In this document: positions 46,006 through 56,039 of the stretch, piece by piece
Position numbering within the stretch: position 1 is the stretch's first letter
Layout: every line of letters begins with the position of its first letter
Source: Podocnemis expansa
Taxonomy: Eukaryota; Chordata; Testudines; Podocnemididae
DNA length: 64,000 nucleotides
Assembly: GCA_007922195.1 (NCBI GenBank)
Contig: ML681996.1
Span: 16,614,468 to 16,678,467 of the forward strand
Direction: 5' to 3'
The notes under the pieces: generated by a model
The model's database searches: none
Told to the model about the DNA's origin: nothing
The model's input: the letters and a program-made list of their open reading frames with translations, nothing else
Made by a program: the position numbers and the translations under genes

Positions 46006-47029
46006 TCTGGATGATGGAATAGACTGCACTCTCAGTAAGTTTGCGGATGACACCAAGCTGGGGGGAACGGTAGACACGTTGGAGGGCAAGGACAGGATTC
46101 AGGGAGACCTAGATAAATTGGAACAATGGGCCAATAAAAATCTTATGAGCTTCAATAAGGACAAGTGTAAAATCCTGCATGTGGGACGGAAAAACCCCAT
46201 GCACTGCTACAGGCTAGGAAACATTCAGTTAAGTAGCAGCAGTGTAGAAAAGGACCTGGGGGTCATGGTGGATGGGAAGCTAGATATGAGTCAGCAGTGT
46301 GCTCTTGCTGCCAAAAAGGCCAATGGCATACTGGGCTGCATCAAAAGAAGTATTACCAGCAGATCAAGGGATGTGATCATTCCCCTCTATTCTGCACTGG
46401 TGAGGCCACATCAATCAATCAAATCATAGAGCTGGAAGGGACCTCATGAGATCATTGAGTCCAACCCCCTGGGAATTGAACCCAGGACCTTCTGCATGTT
46501 AAGCAGAGGTGCATCTAGAATACTGTGTTCAGTTTTGGGCTCCCCACTACAAAAAGGACAGGGACATGCTAGAGAGAGTCCAGTGGAGGGCAACCAAAAT
46601 GATTAAAGGGCTGGAGCACAAGCCCTATGAGGCTAGACTGAAAGCATTAGGCTTATTTAGTCTGCAGAAGAGAAGATTGAGGGGGGATTTGATAGCAACC
46701 TTCAACTACTTGAAGGGATGCTCCAAGGAAGATGGAGCTCGACTGTTCTCGGTCATAACAGAGGACAGAACAAGGAGCAATGGTTTCAAGTTGCAGTTAG
46801 GGAGGTCGAGGCTGGATATTAGAAAAAACTTTTTTACTAGGTGAGTGGTGAAGCCTTGGAATGAGCTGCCAAGGGAGGTGGTGAAGTCTCCATCTTTGGA
46901 GGTGTTTAAGGCCCGGCTGGACAAAACCATGACTGGGATGGTTTAGTGGGAGTGGTCCTGCCTCTGGCAGGGGGTTGGACTAGATGACCTATGAGGTCCC
47001 TTCCAACCCTAGGATTCTATGATTCTATG
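46006..47029 (+). mobile_element. CR1 LINE, 5'-truncated, relatively young
   Basis: Begins at TCTGGATGATGGAATAG in the RT, immediately before a perfect [16 protein letters not shown] box at about 46040-46085. It continues through [40 protein letters not shown] and GILGCIKRSI, is interrupted at about 46413-46512 by a SINE, then resumes [20 protein letters not shown] and continues to the 3' UTR and ATTCTATG tail. Apart from the insertion, the protein remnant is open over long stretches (46079-46429 and 46509-46844). That marks a younger copy than those at 2895 and 17265. The start at the RT is ordinary 5' truncation. Confidence 0.85.
46413..46512 (-). mobile_element. tRNA-derived SINE with CR1 tail
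   Basis: On the minus strand the 100-bp insert reads a truncated tRNA head first: anticodon-like stem TCTGC/GCAGA around the loop TTAACAT, which puts AAC, Val-like, in the anticodon position. AAGGTCCTGGGTTCAATTCC follows, with a polymerase III B box. A CR1-type tail then reads GGGGGTTGGACTCAATGATC, TCATGAGGTCCCTTCC, AGCTCTATGATT and finally TGATTGATTG. The A-box half is missing, so it is 5'-truncated. It lies in opposite orientation within the CR1, whose own tail shows the same text. The short flanks ACATC and GCATC may be its target duplication. Confidence 0.65.
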
Positions 47030-48293
47030 CAAAGCACTTATAACCAAGTAACAGTGTGGAGCAAGAAAGTCTATATAAAGCACCTGTAAAACACCTCTAG
47101 CCAAGCAACAGGATAAAGCATGTAAGTCTATGCAAAACACTTACAACCTACAAAAGTACTTATAGTTAAATAACAGTATGGATTAATGACCTACAAGAGG
47201 GTGGCCATAATAAGTCAAGGACTTTTCTGGTCTTTTACTGCCTCAACATCGGTATAGGCACTGACCACCCCACCCGACGCGTATTTACCAATGGCTGGAA
47301 GCCATTCCTCCTTGCTAGCCAAGAAGGGTGGGCGGCGGAATGAAAAAAGTCAGATGAGAGAAAAATAAACCCCCACACTCCCCCCGTGTACACTGGGGAA
47401 GTTTGGGGCCAGCAGTTTAGAGCAGAAGCAGAGTAATGAACAATTATACAGTAAGAAGGATGCAAAATACAAATGACTAACAAAACACCGGGCAAATTCA
47501 GAACACAAAACTATGCTAGACCTTAAATAACTATATCATAAAAAGATTATGCAGGATACAGAGAAAATAATAACAACTACACAAACTATGCAAAACTCAG
47601 GTGAAGAAGCTACAGTCACAGACTATATATAAATGGTACCAAGTTGAATGATTAAGAGAAGGTAGGAGGCCTATATCGATTTATAATATCTGTCCCAGGA
47701 CCGTGGTAGAACCCAAAGCGAGGAGGCAGACCAGCTGCAGCATCTCAGCACTTAATCGTTCGGCCAGCAATCCATGTACACCCCCCCCCAAAAAAAAAGA
47801 GGGTCTCAGGGGTGGGTACTCCCTGTCTCAGTTGGGGGATCAGTCTGACCGGATGTGCCCTTTAGCATCTGAGGGTGGAAGAACAACAAGCTAGCTGAGA
47901 CAGGGGGTTTTAATAGAATTTTGCCCAGCCAGAGTAAAAATAGCCAATTAGGAGTGGGATCCTGGTCAGGACCAATGATAAAACTGGGACCCCAGACAAT
48001 GACCCCTCCTTCGTGGTGACGGGGGTGCCGAGAAACTGTTCAGGGGGGATAGGAACTCACCCCCCTTCTTGTTGACACAAAACTAGGGAGGAAGAAACTC
48101 ACACAGGAGATTGAGAGCCATCAGGGGAGATTGATACTTAACGTTCTTCCCCCTTGTGCTGGATGGCCCGGAGATGGAGGCCCATCAGGGAGATCAATAC
48201 TTAACATTTCTCCTTGAGAGCAGCATAATCCAGGGGGCTATGTGTGGGGCGGGGTGGCCATCATGGCTGCCACCTCCTCTGACACCTACAACA

Positions 48294-49925
48294 GATGACA
48301 ACTCTTTCCCTTGCTTGTTAGCACCATGACCTTTGTTCAAGCCTATATTAATTTCCAGCACACATGTACTGGCAGTTCAAAAATTGAAGCTGAAATGTGA
48401 CTTTTGAGGTGGGGTGGAAGGGAAGAGAGCAGTTAGGGAATCTGGTATGCTGGTGATGGTGTAGCCTCTGAGTCAATGCGGTGCAAAGAAAACCAGGTCC
48501 CTTTACACACTTACCTTGGTTACAAAAGCCAAAGGTGACATCTGCCATTTGTAATTCCAGACCCTTACTCCATGAGTCATGCAGTCCAAATATCTTTACT
48601 GTGAGTTCCCAAATCCTAATGCATAAATACTAATATTTATTATGGACATTTATTTTGTTGGATCACTGTTGTCTTTAGAACCGGTAGTTATAATAAGCAC
48701 ACTTAAAAATATTAGGCTTTGAAAATGTGGTTTAAAATGTGTAGTAAAACATCTTACAATAGTGAAGAACTGTTTGAAACATTTTCAGTTAAATATATTA
48801 TCAAAATATTTTGTTTTTCCAAAGCCATAATGTTTCACAAACACTGATTTTGATGAAATTGTTGCCAGGAAGGTTTCTGAGGTCTATGGTGCTTTGGCTA
48901 TTTTTAATTTTCTAAAGAGAAGGAAACAAATACCTGAAAAGAATAATAATGATAAAAATTAATAAAGAGACATTTTGACATAAGGGTTTGTTTCATTCTA
49001 ATATGGAACCAAAATGAAGTTTGAAACCTCAAACGTTATTGGAAAATGGAATGATGTCCTCTGGACAGCTCTTTCACTTTTTTTTTTAATTGTACTTATT
49101 TATTTTTACATTTCTGACAGTTGTGGACTATAATAAGCAATAGCTCCATAATGATGAAAGAATTGTCTCTTTTCATTTAATCTTGAAAGATAAAGTCAAA
49201 AATTTTTGTTCTGATAGCAATACTGCTTCTGCAGACCTGATTATCCTCTCATTTACATCTCTGCAAGTCAGGAGCTGTTTCTTTGAAGTCAATGGAGTTG
49301 CAAAGGTGTAAATCCAATAAAAATGAGAAGAGAATCAAGCACTACATCACCCGAGGAAATAATCAAAGGGGTCTTAAAAATACAGAAAGCATGGAGCTAT
49401 ATTTTAGTTGGTGACTATAGATACAAAATATCTTTCCTCTTCAGAGTCTCAATATCATTCTTGCTGTATTTCATGGAATTACAGACTTTGGCTGTAAAAG
49501 TACAGTGGTGAGCCAAAATATTTTTTTCATTGATGGTATATTGTTCAGGAAGCAACACTTTTTGGTATTACTTTCCCCATTAAAATCATGTGGTCATTAG
49601 CTGACAAGCTGACTGAGAAATGAGTATTTGAAAAGCATCCATGGAAAGCAAATGTTTCTTTATTGCGTATATAAAAAGAGAACTTCCGTTATAGCTCTTA
49701 CTAAATATGCACTTGAATGTCACCACAGACTAATATCACCACAGATTTTTGTACTAGTTATTTAGAAAAAAACTAAAAGTTATTAAGAAATTCTGGCCAG
49801 ATTTTTGTATTAACTATTTAGTGAGAGCAGAGCCCAGTTTGTGCTAAACTTTAAATAAACATAACATGCCAAAAAGCTTACAATTTAATTAGACACGATC
49901 ATGGAAGGAGGATTGAAGAGAGGGA
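48294..49925. other. unassigned interval with a small palindromic repeat
   Basis: At about 49236-49345 the text is roughly self-inverse (GATTATCCTCTCATTTACAT on the left, AAAAATGAGAAGAGAATCAA on the right, around TTGAAGTCAATGGAGTTGC). It looks like a decayed palindromic reptile repeat. The rest shows no gene or definable element. Confidence 0.4.
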
Positions 49926-49969
49926 ACAGTTGGTTACTCACCAGTAACTGTCCTTCTTCGAGATGGGCT

Positions 49970-50130
49970 GCTCACATACATTCAGTTACAAGTGTCTATG
50001 TGCCGTAGCGCATGGTAGCTCAGAAGGTCTTTAGCGTTAGCCTGTCAGGTCAGGGCGCTAGGCCAACACCCCCTCCATGCCACAGCGGTGGCTATATAAG
50101 TGACCGTGACCCTGATCCTCCCAGTCCCAT
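49970..50130 (+). repeat. DIRS inverted terminal repeat, left
   Basis: Shared text with the reverse complement of 55262-55423 includes CATTCAGTTACA, GGTAGCTCAGAA, TTAGCGTTAGCCTGTCAGG, TCAGGGCGC, GGCTATATA and CCCTGA.CCTCCCAGT. The extreme outer ~45 bp differ between the two ends. Confidence 0.85.
50092..50100 (+). promoter_or_regulatory. TATA-like box in left DIRS terminus
   Basis: CTATATAAG sits within the inverted repeat and points into the element on the plus strand. Its partner in the right terminus points inward on the minus strand. Confidence 0.35.
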
Positions 50131-50171
50131 ATACCTTTGCCAACTCCGTTAGCGGGGATGGTGGAAGGGAT

Positions 50172-50270
50172 CTGAATGTATGTGAGCAGCCCATCTTGAA
50201 GAAGGACGGTTACGGTGAGTAACCAACAGTTCTCCTTCGAGTGCTGCTTACATCATTCAGTTACAGGTGA
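50172..50270. repeat. DIRS internal complementary region
   Basis: Bases 50172-50226 (CTGAATGTATGTGAGCAGCC, then CATCTTGAAGAAGGACGG, then GTGAGTAACCAAC) are the reverse complement of the left outer end at 49929-49985. Bases 50227-50270 (GTTCTCCTTCGAGTGCTGC, then CATCATTCAGTTACAGG) match the reverse complement of the right outer end at about 55385-55428. The two halves meet head to tail, as required by the model in which this region templates joining of the element ends. Confidence 0.85.
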
Positions 50271-50302
50271 CTGCTAGCCATATCCAAGGATGGTGGGAGG
50301 AG

Positions 50303-51256
50303 TTACGGTCTACCCTCACTGAGTACAGCTCTGCCCACAGCGGCATCATCTCTAGCCTGTTGGGCAATGGCGTAGTGCGTTGTGAAGATATGTATCAACG
50401 ACCATGTAGTGGCCCTGCAGATCTCTTGGATCGGGACCTTAGCAAGGAAGGCTGTGGAAGATGCCTGAGCTCTGGTAGAGTGGGCTCTCACAGTCTCTGG
50501 GAGAGGCATGTTTGACTTTCCGTAACAGTCTTTAATGCAGTTCACAATCCATTTGGAGATGCATTGGGAGGATACTGGAGAACCTCTCATGCATTCCACG
50601 ACCGCCATGAACAGTTGGGAGGTCTTGTGGAAAGATCGTGTGCACTCAATATAGATTAGGAGCGCACTCCTCACATCCAGGGTGTGCCACCGTGTCTGGT
50701 TTTCTGTCACTTGAGGGTCTGGATAGAAGACCGGCAGGCAGATCTCCTGATTCATGTGGAAGGGAGTGGCAACGTTTGGCAAGAATGAGGGGTAGTGACG
50801 CCGGACCACCTTGTCTGGAAAGAAAACTGTATATGGGGGTTCAGAGGATAGGGTTCGTAGCTCTGAAACCCTTCTGGCTGAGGTAATAGCTACCAGGAGA
50901 GCCACCTTTGAGCACAGCACGAGCAGGGTGGCTGAGTCCAAGGGCTGGTAAGGTGGTTCTGTCAGAGCCTGTAGCACAACATTAAAGTCCCACTGTGGGG
51001 TAGGTTTACGGGTATGGGGAAAAAGTTTTTCCACCCCTTTCAGAAATCTATGGCAGATGGGGTGTGAAAAGAGTGGAGCCCCATCTACTCTTTTGTGAAA
51101 AGCCGAGATTGCTGCCAAATAGACTTTCAATGAGGACAGGGATAGGCCTTTCTCTCTTAGGTCAAGAAGGTAATCTAAAGTTGCCTGAATTGGTGCAGAA
51201 GTAGGGTCTATGTCTTTATCATGGCACCAAGTGGAGAAGTGATTCCATTTTGCCAT
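50303..51256 (-). CDS. DIRS tyrosine recombinase
   Basis: A 317-codon open frame encodes the recombinase that inserts the circular DIRS cDNA without target duplication. Catalytic motifs: TSARRVSELR with Arg128 or Arg129, RAHSTRAQASS with His259 and Arg262, and ATTWSLIHIFTTHY with Trp285 and nucleophile Tyr295. The first 80 residues resemble the N-terminal core-binding domain (KWNHFSTWC, LSLSSLKVYLAAISAFH). The frame is open upstream of the Met for at least another 15 codons (SRKPSTRSTY precedes it), so translation in the intact element probably starts further up, overlapping the RNase H end. It is the only uninterrupted frame of the element and lies at its 3' side, next to the internal complementary region. 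Nothing suggests current host use, but the full catalytic set is preserved. Confidence 0.85.
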   Translation of the reverse strand: MAKWNHFSTWCHDKDIDPTSAPIQATLDYLLDLREKGLSLSSLKVYLAAISAFHKRVDGAPLFSHPICHRFLKGVEKLFPHTRKPTPQWDFNVVLQALTEPPYQPLDSATLLVLCSKVALLVAITSARRVSELRTLSSEPPYTVFFPDKVVRRHYPSFLPNVATPFHMNQEICLPVFYPDPQVTENQTRWHTLDVRSALLIYIECTRSFHKTSQLFMAVVECMRGSPVSSQCISKWIVNCIKDCYGKSNMPLPETVRAHSTRAQASSTAFLAKVPIQEICRATTWSLIHIFTTHYAIAQQARDDAAVGRAVLSEGRP

Positions 51257-51638
51257 GTAGGTGGACCTCGTGGAGGGTTTTCTGCTACCAACCAGGACAT
51301 TTTAAACCCTATCCGAGCAGCGTCTCTCTTCCTCGCTGAGCCAGACAGCATCCAGGCTGTCAGGTGCAGAAGGCCCAGGTTTGGGTGCGGAAGGCATCCC
51401 GAGTCCTGTGTCAGAAGGTCCGTCCACTGTGGGAGGTGGAGCGGGGTCCTCACTGACATTTCTTGAAGGAGAGGGAACCAGTGTTGCCTGGGCCAGTGGC
51501 TACCAGGATGATGAGTGTTTCATCCGCGAGGGCCTTCATGAGCACCCAGTGAATCAAGGGAATTGGTGGGAAGGCATACATTAGGGCTCCCAACCAACTG
51601 ATGAGGAAGGCATCGCTGATAGAACCTTTCTCCCAACC

Positions 51639-53180
51639 TCAGAGGGAGCAGAACCAAGGGCATTTGTGGTTCTGTGCCATGGCAAAGAAATCGATCTGAG
51701 GGGTTCCCCATCTGGTTGTCAGCAGGGAGAAGACCTTGTTGTGTAGGGACCACTCGTGATTTGACAGTGGCTTTCTGCTGAGTGAATCCGCTATGCTGTT
51801 ATACACCCTGGGAAGATGGGAGGCAGTTGGCGTGAAGTGATGGTTTATCACTAGTTGCCAAAGCTTGGTCGGTTCCTCACATAGTGCCGAGGAGTGGACT
51901 CCCCCTTGACGGTTCGTGTAGAACACGGCTGTTGTGTTGTTTGAAAGGATTTGGACCACCCTGCCCTGGATCTGGTCTAGGAAGGGCATGTAGGCCAGTC
52001 TGATGGCCCTGAGATCCTTCACGTTTATGTAGAGGAGGCTGTCCTCAGAGTTCCAGACACCATGTGTGGAGAGGCCCCCAGACAGGTGGGCACCCCATCC
52101 TGAGTCAGAGGCATCCGTTATTGGGGTCACTGCGGGCTTGGACTCCTGAACGGAATTCCCCCATTGTGAAGTCGGGGTCCCTCCATGTTTGGAGGGACTC
52201 CAGGACATACTGGGGTACCAAGATTACTTTGTCTAGGCGGTCCCTTTCTGGTCGGAAGCTTGTGGTGAACCAGAGCTGGAATGGTCGCATCCACAGGCGG
52301 GCTGTTTGGATTACCGATGTGGCCGCTGCCATGTGCCCCAGGAGCTGCATGCATCTGCATGCTGTGGTCAGCCCGGGTGCTTGGAGCTCCGTGATGATGG
52401 TGCAGATGGACTGAAATCTTGACGGGACAAGGATGCGGTGCCTTGCTGGGCATTTAAGCGTGCCCCAGTGAAATCTATGTCCTGAGTGGGGCAAAGCTTG
52501 GAATTCTCCAAGTTTATGTGGAAGCCCAGGAACTTGCACAGGTTCATTACCACGTCGATGTGGTCTTGTACTTGTTGACTTGACTTGCCCACCATGAGCC
52601 AGTCGTCTAGGTGGGGGTAGATTCTTACACCCCTCCTGCATAGGAACACTGCGACTGGTGCAACACACTTTGCGATCACCCTGGGGGCTAGTGATAACCT
52701 GAAGGGGAGGGCAGTGAACTGGTAATGGCGTCGTGCCACTACAAACCTGAGGAACCACTTGTGGTGGGGTCAAATGGCTATGTGGAACTAAGCATCCTTT
52801 AGGTCATGGGCCACGAAACACACTCCTGGGGACAGGGAGGGGATGATCTGCAGTAGGGAGATCATGCAGAATTTTATTATCTTTATGTTTTTGTTGAGAG
52901 CTCTGAGATCTAGAATGGGCCATAGATCCTCCTTGCGTTTGGGGACCAGGAAGTAGCAGGAATAGAACCCTTTGCTGCGTTCCCCCTTGGAAATCTTTTG
53001 ATGGTTCTGAGGGAGAGTAATTTCTGGTATTCGGCCTCGAGCTTGCCTAGCAGATTCGGGTTCTCTGGGATTATGGGAGGGGGTGGTTTTCTGGCCTGGG
53101 GGTTTGAGAGGAACTGAATGCGGTATCCTCTGGCCACTGTGTCGAGGACCCACTGGTCCGATGTGACCCGGGTCCATCAT
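51639..53180 (-). pseudogene. DIRS reverse transcriptase and RNase H, broken
   Basis: The frame opens through FYSCYFLVPKRKEDLWPILD and LRALNKNIKIIKFCM to VAHDLKDA. There the next codon is TAG (52788-52790), and a second stop, TGA, follows at 52770-52772. It resumes with RRHYQFTALPFRL and HLDDWLMVG (the catalytic DD box). A frame change near 52440 moves coding into another frame, and another near 52170 moves it back. RNase H then reads TDASDSGWGAHL, INVKDLRAIRLA, SNNTTAVFYTNRQGG and VYNSIADSLSR. The expected acidic residues are altered at two places: Glu to Asp in the second motif and Asp to Asn in SNN. The enzyme would copy element RNA and remove it, but this copy cannot be functional. Confidence 0.85.
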
Positions 53181-53417
53181 GGGGTGAAGTGGCAGAGGCA
53201 GTGGGGGGAGAACAGGAGTTGTGGAGTGCTGCCCTCGGGGGGACCATCAAAAACGCTGTTTGCAGCCCGATGAACAGTCCGACCCCTGTCCGCGCTGTCC
53301 CGACTGGGAGGCACCCAGGTTACCCCCTTTACCTGATCAGCCTTTATCCTTGTCTAGGTCCCCAAGGTGATGCTGGGGAAACTGGAGAGATGTCAGAAAC
53401 TGGGTCTGAAGTTGCAG

Positions 53418-55185
53418 CTATTGTTTCAATTGCTGTAACTGCTGTTGTAGCTGGTGCGACTTTGAGGAGCGCCTAACAGGTTGAGGGGAGTAGATCCCGA
53501 GGGACCTCAATCTAGCCCTTGAGTCCTTCATACCATGCAGCTTCACATCTGTGGAAGGTGTAAAGAGGTCAGGACCCTCGAAAGGAAGGTCCTGGATAAT
53601 CTGTTGCATCTGCGTGGAGAGACGGAAGTTCTGGAGCCAGCCAAATGGCGCATCACCATCAAGGCTGAATGATTTGAGATGCACAGCTGGAGGGTGGCAG
53701 AGGAGTAAACTTTCCTGCCCAACAGGAAAAGCCTTCTCGCCTCTTTGTTCTTGGGCGTGGTGCTAGGTTGACCTTGTCTCTCCCTTTGGTTAACTGCGTT
53801 GACCACCAGGGATCCCGGGCCCGGGTGATGAAACAGGAAGGGGAATCCTTCCGGGGAGATGGAATATTTCTTGTCCACTACTTTGGACACCAGTGGGATC
53901 GATGAAGGAGTTTGCCAACATTCCTGGAAGATGCGGAACACCCTGGTGTGCAAGGGGATTCTGACCTTAGCCAGCGGGGCTGTATGGCACACATCGAAGA
54001 GAGAATCATCCTCCACCTGGATCACTGCTAGCTTGAGCTTCAGGTTCTTTGCCATGCGGTGGAGAAGGTCCTGCTCGACACGAGGATCCCCTTTGTGGTT
54101 GGCGGACATGTCGATTAAGCGCTTGTCAGGTGACAAAAATGATGGGGCCCTTGATCTGCTTCGTTGGGTAGAATCAGGGTCTGGCTCGTCGTTGGAGAAA
54201 TCCAAAGACTCCGGTGCTGGCAAGTGGGCTTAGCAGGAAGAGGAATCATCTGCCATTGTGTTCAGCCAGCCGAGGGTCCATTCATTGTGCGAGGACCTCA
54301 ACGATGGCATAGGTGTCATTAGGGGAGCAGGTGCCTCCCCTGATGGGTGCCTTCCCCTTGAGCCTGGCGACATGGAACTTTTCTGGGCCCGCTTTCTTGG
54401 GCACTCCTCCTGGGGAGGGAAGAAAGGGATCTTCCGAGGATGATCTGGATGACCTCCCCCCTGACAGTTGGCAGTCTGGTACTGAGAGTTCCTCGGAGGA
54501 GCGATGAGGCGGAGCCGTAGAACTTGGGCCCAGTACCAGGTTTGATGGTGCCGGGTCGGAGGGAGTGAAGAGGCCCGAGACAGTACCAGTTGCCAGTGCT
54601 GAATCCAATGGTACTGGAAGCAACAGCACCGGAAGTGGCATTATCAGTGATGGTGCTGGGTCTGGCGGTGCTGGGCTTGACGGCAGTGCCGGACTTGTAG
54701 GCGGTGCCGTATCCAGCGGTGCCAAGGGAGGCGGTGCCATTGTGGCTTGTTGCCTCTTCTTCTGCACTGAAGCTGGATTTAAATGCCTTTGGCGAGCTGG
54801 TGCCTGAGCCGGGCCCTACCCGTGGCGGCTGGAAGGCTACCAGGAGACCGGCGAGGTCGGTGCTGAGGACATACTGTGGAGGGCTGAGATTTTGAGCCTG
54901 GTACCAGAGATTGGCGGGGATTGTGTGCCTGGGCCTATCAAGGATCCGGCGGAGCGCTGGTGGCTTGGCTGCTTTCGAGCGGAGCAGCTCCAGTTCCCAA
55001 AATTAGGCGGAGGCGATGCTCCCTTTCCAACTGAGTCCTCTGCTTGAAGGATCAGCAAATGGGGCAGTCCTCTGTAAAGTGGGACTCACCCAAACAAGCA
55101 AGGCATTTCTCGTGAGGATCGTCCATCGGGAAAGCCTTGTAGCATCCTAAGCATGGCTGGAAACCTGGCATTTAGATTTTTGCAT
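53418..55185 (-). pseudogene. DIRS ORF1 (gag-like), broken
   Basis: Reading from about 55185 on the minus strand, a Cys/His-rich module shows KCLACLGESHFTEDCPIC, a probable zinc-binding motif, followed by a TGA. A Pro/Ser/Ala-rich stretch covers 54767-54282 with a stop at its end. The region 54223-53543 encodes a globular gag-like part (LDFSNDEPDPD, LLHRMAKNLKLKLAVIQVED, IPLVSKVVDKKYSISPEGF). A shorter frame continues to 53418 with a Gln-rich tail. Stops and frame changes separate the pieces. Position upstream of RT and the zinc motif support a nucleocapsid-like role. Confidence 0.75.
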
Positions 55186-55261
55186 GAAAAGACAGGCCCT
55201 TGCATTTTGCAAGAAAACACTGATCCAAACCGATGCTGATGGCGGATAAAGGAACTGGGAG

Positions 55262-55423
55262 GGTCAGGGTCACTGTCACCTATATAGCCATGGCCGTGGC
55301 ATGGAAGGGGCATTGGCCATGCGCCCTGACCTGACAGGCTAACGCTAAAAACTTTCTGAGCTACCGTGCACTGCGGCATGTAGATACCTGTAACTGAATG
55401 ATGTGAGCAGTGTTCAGAGGAGA
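55262..55423 (-). repeat. DIRS inverted terminal repeat, right
   Basis: Inverse of 49970-50130. It carries the matching TATA-like CTATATAGG (minus strand, about 55279-55290), GCCCTGACCTGACAGGCTAA on the plus strand, and a TTCTGAGCTACCGTGC stretch. The outermost bases (TCAGAGGAGAATG) match the internal complementary region rather than the left end. Confidence 0.85.
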
Positions 55424-55464
55424 ATGTAATGTGCTAGTAAGAAAACAGAATGGCCTGGAAGGAC

Positions 55465-55560
55465 TAGCAAAACAAACAAGGAGTCCTGTGGCACTTTTAA
55501 AGACTAGCAAATTTATTTATCACATGACCTTTCATGGGAGAAAATCCAACTTCACCAGAT
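55465..55560 (+). mobile_element. single arm of the palindromic element
   Basis: Contains AACAAACAAGGAGTCCTGTG, then AAAGACTAGCAAATTTATTT and GAGAAAATCCAACTTCACC, matching the left arm at 12581 without its inverse partner. It lies within 40 bp of the DIRS right end. Confidence 0.55.
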
Positions 55561-56039
55561 AGGACTAGATTCTCAGAGAAACAGAAGTGTGGCACCTCTG
55601 AGCCTTACCACACCTACCTTTTAGACATGTAAAGATCATAGGGATTCATAGTCTGAGTTAGGCAACCCCGGTCCTAATACAATGAATAGGGTAGAACTGT
55701 GAACTGATTTGATATTAAACTTGCCCTGCATGGGTAAACTGTGAGCCAGAACAGAGCGACTGTGAAGTGCTTAGATGGCACTACAAGGGGAAAGGGTGGC
55801 TACAAAGTGATGCCTGCTCAAGAAGCAGTGCTTGAGTACCTAACACCTTGCCTAGACTCTACTTTCAATCTTAATGACACATTCAAAAAATATCATTTTG
55901 GGGACTAGGGAGCGGTAATTCAGCAATATCGGAGTGAGTTAGCAGCTTAAATCCCATTTTCAAAAGTGATTTTTATGGCAAGGTTTTCAGACATTTGGGT
56001 TCCTAAATGTATATAGCTCTTGGAAGGAAGAAAGTAGCT
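55561..56039. other. unassigned spacer
   Basis: No gene or repeat recognised. Confidence 0.45.

Larger units (their letters stand above)
45843..47200. repeat. ~44-bp tandem repeat split by CR1
   Basis: Units of the form ACCAATTAACAGTGTAAAAC, a CTATA word and CACTTATA begin at about 45843, 45887, 45931 and 45972. They resume after the CR1 at about 47043 and 47100 and decay by 47200. The spacing is 41-44 bp. The internal CR1 (46006-47029) is not part of the array. Confidence 0.7.
45725..48293 (-). mobile_element. putative LTR, interrupted by CR1
   Basis: The segment starts TGTTGAACCCCGGG and ends CACCTACAACA, a TGTTG/CAACA inverted pair. It contains a ~44-bp tandem repeat on both sides of the CR1 insertion at 46006-47029, so the two halves clearly belong together. 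Without the CR1 it would be about 1.55 kb. A purine/pyrimidine-rich part at 47200-48290 contains two similar blocks (CCATCAGGGGAGATTGATAC at about 48119 and CCCATCAGGGAGATCAATAC at about 48180). No retroviral coding frames occur, so it would be a solo LTR. Flanking pentamers do not match, so the borders are tentative. Confidence 0.4.
49926..55428 (-). mobile_element. DIRS-type tyrosine-recombinase retrotransposon
   Basis: A 5.5-kb element reads on the minus strand gag (55185-53418), reverse transcriptase and RNase H (53180-51639), then tyrosine recombinase (51256-50303). Inverted termini lie at 49970-50130 and 55262-55423, and an internal complementary region at 50172-50270 pairs with both ends, which is the diagnostic DIRS layout. 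There is no LTR pair or integrase. DIRS elements integrate by recombinase without target duplication, and I see none. Gag and pol carry stops and frame changes; the recombinase frame is intact. Confidence 0.88.

Noticed and set aside
45725..48293. Complete endogenous retrovirus
   Set aside because: No gag, pol or env frames between or beside the ends, and no second LTR; at most a solo LTR interrupted by CR1.
54282..54807. Pro/Ala-rich frame and opposing Gly/Ser-rich frame as independent genes
   Set aside because: Inside the DIRS gag region; the minus frame is the low-complexity part of gag and the plus frame is its shadow.
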